In this document: positions 58,600 to 64,000 of the stretch, one piece after another
Position numbering within the stretch: the first letter of the stretch is position 1
Layout of the letters: each line of letters begins with the position of its first letter
Assembly: GCA_028023455.1 (NCBI GenBank)
Contig: JAQFVV010000150.1
Span: forward strand, 2,299,550 to 2,363,549
Direction of reading: 5' to 3'
From: Epiperipatus broadwayi
Taxonomy: Eukaryota > Onychophora > Udeonychophora > Euonychophora > Peripatidae
Length of the DNA: 64,000 nucleotides
Position numbers and translations under genes: made by a program
The notes under the pieces: generated by a model
Databases searched by the model: none
Seen by the model: the letters and a program-made list of their open reading frames with translations, nothing else
What the model was told of the DNA's origin: nothing

Positions 58600-61517
58600 G
58601 AGGCTGTAAAGTCACCAACTAAGACAGTGGTTGATGGCTGAAAGTGGAGGGTGTTAAGAATCCCCTGATTGCGGACTCAGGCTGCCATTTGATGACGACT
58701 TTTATTTAGGTACTTACAACTGCAAATCAGTTTCAGTGAAGGAATATTGCAAGAGTTAAAAGAAGAACTGTCTTATATTAAATGGGACATTATTGAACTT
58801 TGTGAAGTTAGAAGAAAAGGTGAAGAAACAATTGATTTAAAAAGTGGACATATACTCTACTATAAAGGCACAAATATTGGAAATACAAGTGGAGTAGGAT
58901 TCATTATAAATAAAAAATGGAAGAATAACATTGGGGAGATTAATGGTGTATCAGACAGAGTGGCAAGATTAGTTTTACAACTTAATAGCAGATACCAAAT
59001 GTAGATAATTCAGGTTTATACCCAACAAGTTCTCATAGTGATGAAGTTATAGAAGATTTTTATATGGATGTACAAAAGGCTTTTGATCAGAGTAAACAAC
59101 ATTTTAAAATTGTTATGGGAGACTTTAATGCTAGAATTGGTAAACAAATGAAAGATGAAAATGCTGTAGGTAATTTTGGTTATGGTAATAGAAATGAGAG
59201 AGGACATAGACTTGTGGAGTTTGCAGAAAAAGAAAAACTTTATATTATGAATTTTTTTTTTGAGAAAAATGTTAAAAGGAAATGGACATGGAAGCATCCA
59301 AATGAAGGTACAGCAGAATTGGATTATATTTTGACTAACAGAAAATACATATTTCAAGATTGTAATGTTCTTAATAAATTTAACACAGGAAGTGATCATC
59401 GATTAGTAAGATGTAAGATACATGTTAATGCAAAACTAGAGAGACAAAAATTATTAAGAAAAACAATATTTACAGTTGATATTCCTAATCTTCAGAAACA
59501 TTCTAATGAATTTAAATTAGAACTTACAAATCAGTTTCAAGTATTAGTAGATTTTGAACATGATTCAGATTTGAATGACATTAATAGGAAAATAAGCGAT
59601 ACACTTTTAAAAACTGCAACAAAGATAGCTGGTAGAAAAAAGCAGCAATTGACCAATAAAATTTCTACTGAGACTAGAGAATTTATGAAGAAAAGAAGGA
59701 ATATGAGGATATACAACAATGATGCATTAAAAAAGATTGAATATATCGAATTTTGTAAAATGGTGAGGAAAAGAGTTGAAAATGATATAAGAAAGTATAA
59801 TTGTGAACTAGCAAGGAAAGCTGTAGAAGAGAATAAAAGTCTAAAGAGTGTAAAACAACATTTTAGTATTGGTAGGAAATTTATATCTGGAATAAGAAAA
59901 AAAGATGGCATTATTACTAAAAAGAGGGATGACATCATGAAATGTGTAGAAGACTTTTATCAAGAGTTATATAGTAATAAAGAACAAGTGCCTCCTATAC
60001 CTATTATATCTTCCGAATTGCCCAGAATTTTGAATGAGGAAGTGAGACATGCAATTAAATTTATGAAGAAAGGGAAGGCTCCAGGTAATGATGGAATTAT
60101 AATTGATATATTAAAAGAAGCAGGTGAAGAAATAGAAATTTTTTTAGCAAAGTTATATACCAAATGTCTAAATGATAAAGATGTACCAGATGATTGGAAG
60201 AATGCAGTATTAATATTAATATTTAAAAAAGGTGATAAAGAAGATATTAGAAATTACAGACCTATCAGTCTTTTATCAGTTTTATACAAAATTTTTACTA
60301 AGATAATTACAACTCTTCTACAGAAAACACTGGATTTCCACCAACCAAGAGAACAAGCTGGATTTAAAAGTGGTTTTAGTACAGTAGATCATATCCAGGT
60401 ATTGAGAGAAATTATAGAAAGGACAAATGACTATGAGTTGCCATTATGCTTAGGATTTATAGACTATGAAAAGGCATTTGATTCTATAAACATTTCTTCA
60501 GTGATTAAAGCATTGGATCATCAAGGTGTAAATCCAGGATATTGTCATATTTTAAAGAATATTCATAAAAATGCAACAGCAACAATTAGATTATATAATG
60601 ATAATAGGAAAATCAACATTGAAAAGGGTGTAAGACAGGGTGACTCCATATCTCCAAAATTTTGCACAGCAGTGCTGCAAGAAGTATTTTGTGGATTAAA
60701 ATGGGAAGCTAAAGAAGTGAAAATAAATGGAGATTATTTAAGTCATTTAGATTTTGCAGATGATGTAGTTGTTTTTGCAAATAATGCTTTAGAGCTACAG
60801 GAAATGTTGCAGGAGTTATCAGATGAAAGTAGGAAAGTAGGACTAAAGATAAATGTTAAAAAGACTAAAGTAATGTTTAATAGATTTTCTCAAAATATGA
60901 AAATAAAGATTGATTATGATGAGTTAGAAGAAGTTAACAGTTACAAATACCTTGGTCAGATTATTAATACAGATGGAAATATAATGGATGAAATTAATCA
61001 TAGAATTAAACTTAGTTGGAGTGCTTTTGGTAGAAATAACTTGATACTAAAAGGAAATATGCCTATGTGTTTGAAAAGGAAGGTTTTTAATAAATGTGTT
61101 TTGCCAGTTCTTACTTATTGATCTGAGACTTGGACACTTAATAGAAGAGCAATACAGAGACTTCATCCCACTCAAAGAAGTATGGAGAGATGCATGTTGG
61201 GAGTAACAAGAAGGGATTGAAAATGCAATGTATGGGTAAGAGATCAAACAGGTGTTACTAACCTCATTGAAAAAATTAAAAGACTGAAGTGGAGTTGGGC
61301 TGGACATATTGTTAGAAGGGATGATAATAGATGGACAATTGAAATTTTAAACTGGATTTCAAGAGATTGTAAAAGACCCAGAAAGAGACCACATGTGAGA
61401 TGGATGGATGAAATAACAAAGTGTGCAGGGGTGATGTGGAGAAGAGAATCTAAAGATAGGAAAAGATGAATTGCACTTGGAGAGACCTTCATCCTGCAGT
61501 GGATTGATAATGGTTGA

Positions 61518-61520
<3 letters not shown>
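58600..61520 (+). mobile_element. RTE-like LINE, nearly full length
   Basis: Single-ORF architecture of endonuclease, reverse transcriptase and C-terminal domain without a gag-like ORF. It ends in CTTCATCCTGCAGTGGATTG and a short TGATGA/TA tail, as in RTE elements. The 5' boundary is approximate. Relics at 31205 and 50105 belong to the same family. Confidence 0.8.
58709..61500 (+). pseudogene. RTE-type endonuclease-reverse transcriptase with few disruptions
   Basis: The AP-endonuclease domain starts near 58709 (GTYN), continues in another frame from 58747 (LCEVRRKGEE), and meets TAG at 59002 plus a frameshift near 59017. The 685-codon frame 59064-61121 then has GDFNARIG (D20, N22), LDYIL and SDHRLV (S110-H112). 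Its RT has KAPGNDGI, ISLLSVLYKI, EQAGFKSG, palm motif A DYEKAFDS (D467), RQGDSISP and catalytic FADD (564-567). A TGA at 61119-61121 and another near 61218 interrupt the C-terminal part (SETWTLNRRA, KWSWAGHIVRRDDNRWT). All catalytic residues of both enzymes seem present, so it is a young but dead copy made by target-primed reverse transcription. Confidence 0.85.
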
Positions 61521-61555
<35 letters not shown>

Positions 61556-61565
61556 TATATATTAT

Positions 61566-61607
<42 letters not shown>
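61517..61607. repeat. Interrupted (TA)n tract
   Basis: TA runs separated by CATATATATTATCA; they begin as the LINE tail. Confidence 0.85.
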
Positions 61608-61612
<5 letters not shown>

Positions 61613-61621
61613 TAAACTAGC

Positions 61622-62190
61622 CAATAAATAATCAAAATTATCCAATTTCACAACTCAACCATACTAGCCAAGAAAATAAACTCTAAAATACTCCCAATAG
61701 TTTCATTGTTAGAAGCAGACCTGTCAAATGTAAAGAACTACAAACTAATAACATATTTAAGCTACACATTACTCACAATTCCACTTACTTCCCATATATC
61801 CTTAATATTAAAATAACTTTTATATAAGTTAATTGCTTCAGAATCATAAATTTTTAATAATAAAGTTTCTTTAATTCTTTTTATTTCATTTCTCTCAAAG
61901 AAATTAATTTTGATGAACTAAGGTTATCTTCTTTGAGAAAAATGAAATAAAAAAAGAATTAAAGAATCTTTATCATTAAAAAATTATGGTTTTGAAGCAA
62001 TTATTTAAAAGTTCTTTTAATATTAAGAATGTATGAGAAGTGGAATTGTGGAAAATATGTAGTTAAAATATGTTATTTTATAGTTCTTTACACTTGAGAA
62101 GTCTGCTCTGTAGTAGTGAAACCATTAGTAGTGTTTTAGAATTTATTTTCTTGGCTAGTCGGGTTGAGGTGCGAATTTGGGGTAATTTTG
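61622..62190. mobile_element. Foldback element, about 270-bp arms
   Basis: Left-arm words (ACTAGCCAAGAAAATAAA, AATGTAAAGAACTA, CACAATTCCACTT, AAGAATTAAAGAA by complement) recur inverted to the right. The centre lies near 61915 (CTCAAAGAAATTAATTTTGA against TTCTTTGAGAAA). No protein; non-autonomous. Confidence 0.75.
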
Positions 62191-62204
62191 ATTATATATA
62201 TATA

Positions 62205-62345
62205 ATTGAAATAATATTTTTAACAGTTTTCAAACAATTACAAACAATCCTTAATTCCGCAGAAGTACTTTCGCTTACTTTCTGCGGATTTAAGGATTGT
62301 TTGTAATTGTTTGTAAGCCGTTAAAAATATTATTTCAATTATAAT
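62205..62345. mobile_element. Small foldback related to family D
   Basis: TTGAAATAATATTTTTAAC and its complement bound a near-perfect palindrome. The centre contains CCGCAGAAGTACTTTCG facing CTTACTTTCTGCGG. CGAAAGTACTTCTG is the GAAA-stem III block of the family D hammerhead, with CCGCAG/CTGCGG as stem I. The TTGATAA box and stem II are missing. Confidence 0.65.
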
Positions 62346-64000
62346 TACAATATTGTTTATAATTAACGGATATTTTATTTATTATATATATATATATTAT
62401 AATAATACAATAAAAATAATTTTATTTTGCCCAGAACTATATTTAAACTGAAGCTCACATATATAAAAAATTAACTATATAATTTAAGCTTCAATGTAGT
62501 TGCTTAATTATCATTAAATTATATAAGTGTAAATCTATATAATAATTTAATATACAGTTACTAGTTAAGTAAAGCATCTTCCAAATAGGTTGCAAATAAG
62601 TTATAACCAGGCCTGGCTACATAATTTTGTTTCATGTATGATTAGATGTTCATTTGTCAAAATTAAATTTATTCTAATCTTGGTGAAGATGAAATACAGT
62701 AGTGGAAAGATCTTTAAAGTACAGAAAATTGTAAGATATATAATTCGCTGCTTGCTTGATGATTGCAGAAATTTAAAAATTATTATGTCCACAGGCAATA
62801 GCCAATGAAAAAATACTTGATTTCTTTGTTAATCTTGAACATATGCTCCTAAGAGCAGTAATTAGATTGATTTATGACTTTTTACTATGGTAGTAACAAG
62901 AGATAAATATATTGGCAATGCCATCTAGAGATTATCAATTGCTTAAGATTACAATAGATAACTCTACATGTGTAATAAAATTTAACTAACAGATTTAAAT
63001 TTACGTTAGTAATTTACAAATATTTAGTGGCAACTTTCCTATTGGTAGTGTTTTAATGAAATCAAATGAAATATTATTTCAAGTAAAAGCACTCAATAGA
63101 GTAAAATTAAATACTGTTGGATTATGTAAAGAAAATATTAAATATTATACAATTTTAAATATTTAAAAAACTAATAAAATCTATTTTTGATTTTTAGAAA
63201 TCCAACTGCTTTAAAAATCATGTTTGTTTATTATCTTCAGTTAAAAATTGATCCAGGAATTTCTAGATTTTCAATGTATCATTCAGCCATTATATTAAAT
63301 ATATAGGAAAAGTGTTCTAATATGATAATATAGTCTTTAATAATATCATTTAATAAATGTTTGACAAATTTTAAAACAAACATAGACTAATATAAGATTG
63401 ATAACTGAAATCAGAGAACCATCAAACCAGTTTATGTATTTTCATAAAGATCATTGTTTAGATTTCTTTGGTTTTAAGAATGATATACTTTTATTTTAAT
63501 GTTAAATTTTTGGTAGAGTTTCTATATTAATATTACTGAATAGTTTCCTATCTACTTCTGGGACATGTTCTGGTTTATAGCAACAAGTTCATCAATATCC
63601 ATAAGTTTTATTTTGATTGATATTAGAGAAACATCGTGATGGAAAAGTTCATATTTCTGCTTTGATGGCACTTCTTCTTATTATGTCAATCTTGGAGTTG
63701 GAAGTTTGATATATAAGGACTGAAAATCTTATTAACAGTAATAGTAGTGGTGCTTTTAGATATAATTTTACAAACATTAGATTCATATGAAGAATGAACT
63801 CTTTAGTTGTTGCTATAAATGTATTAAACTTATGATAACAAGAGACAAATAGAGGCTTTCTATTAATATTCCATTCAAAATATTGTGTATATTAACACCA
63901 GGCAACATTTTATAAATTCTATTTTGGAATAGAATAATTTCAATTATTGTTTATGTTGGCATTGGGTAAATAATCAAATATGAGTAGATCAACAAGTGAT
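62346..64000. other. AT-rich intergenic DNA
   Basis: No gene recognised; short overlapping frames at 62590-62808 look accidental. Confidence 0.5.

Noticed and set aside
59016-59399. Minus-strand 127-codon frame
   Set aside because: Shadow of the LINE endonuclease on the plus strand.

Overview
The window looks like a repeat-dominated, very AT-rich stretch of an animal nuclear genome. The evidence is one intron/exon boundary with a terminal coding exon, tRNA-derived SINEs with target-site duplications, a Charlie-like hAT transposon, a mariner relic, RTE-type and other non-LTR retrotransposons, and many Penelope-like element (PLE) fragments. A lophotrochozoan such as a mollusc, perhaps a cephalopod, is my best guess; this is inference, because no diagnostic host gene is present.

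Layout. 1-1,500: an imprecise trinucleotide tract, the end of an intron and the last coding exon (690-936) of an unrecognised host gene, then its 3' flank. 1.5-13 kb: a SINE, a tandem duplication, several dispersed repeat families (here called A, C and D) and a mariner relic. 13.1-18.05 kb: a decayed PLE bounded by about 30-bp inverted repeats, into which a 3,084-bp hAT transposon has inserted. 22.2-23.5 kb: a truncated PLE with long inverted terminal arms. 24.8-30.3 kb: a tRNA-like palindrome, a SINE, a roughly 1-kb palindrome and an inverted family A pair. 31-36 kb: AT-rich DNA with one promoter-like module. 36-42 kb: family B, other inverted-repeat elements and two PLE copies head to head. 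43-52.3 kb: family A copies, two tandem non-LTR 3' ends, a SINE, a PLE 3' end, and an RTE relic split by a family C repeat. 53.6-64 kb: family B copies, two long AAT tracts, a nearly full-length RTE element and two foldback elements.

The most interesting layer is RNA. Across the window, repeat families A/B, C, D and E each carry a compact motif that folds as a type I hammerhead self-cleaving ribozyme: CTGANGA, a stem-loop, GAAA, a tiny stem III, then a cleavage position and a closing stem I. The best copies are at 3517-3558, 48085-48126, 58204-58243, 28636-28693 and 8739-8782. Family D (22280-22338, 23382-23440) carries TTGATAA in place of CTGATGA. This changes core positions 3 and 8 together, in the way expected if the C3-G8 pair were replaced by U3-A8. 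In nearly every family stem III is a short palindrome (ACTAGT, AGTACT, ATACGTAT), which fits ribozymes that act as dimers. Family D is physically linked to PLE reverse transcriptase/GIY-YIG coding sequence, and hammerheads are known from PLE terminal repeats, so I infer that these families are PLE terminal repeats, solo or in tandem or inverted pairs. No protein-coding mobile element in the window appears intact.
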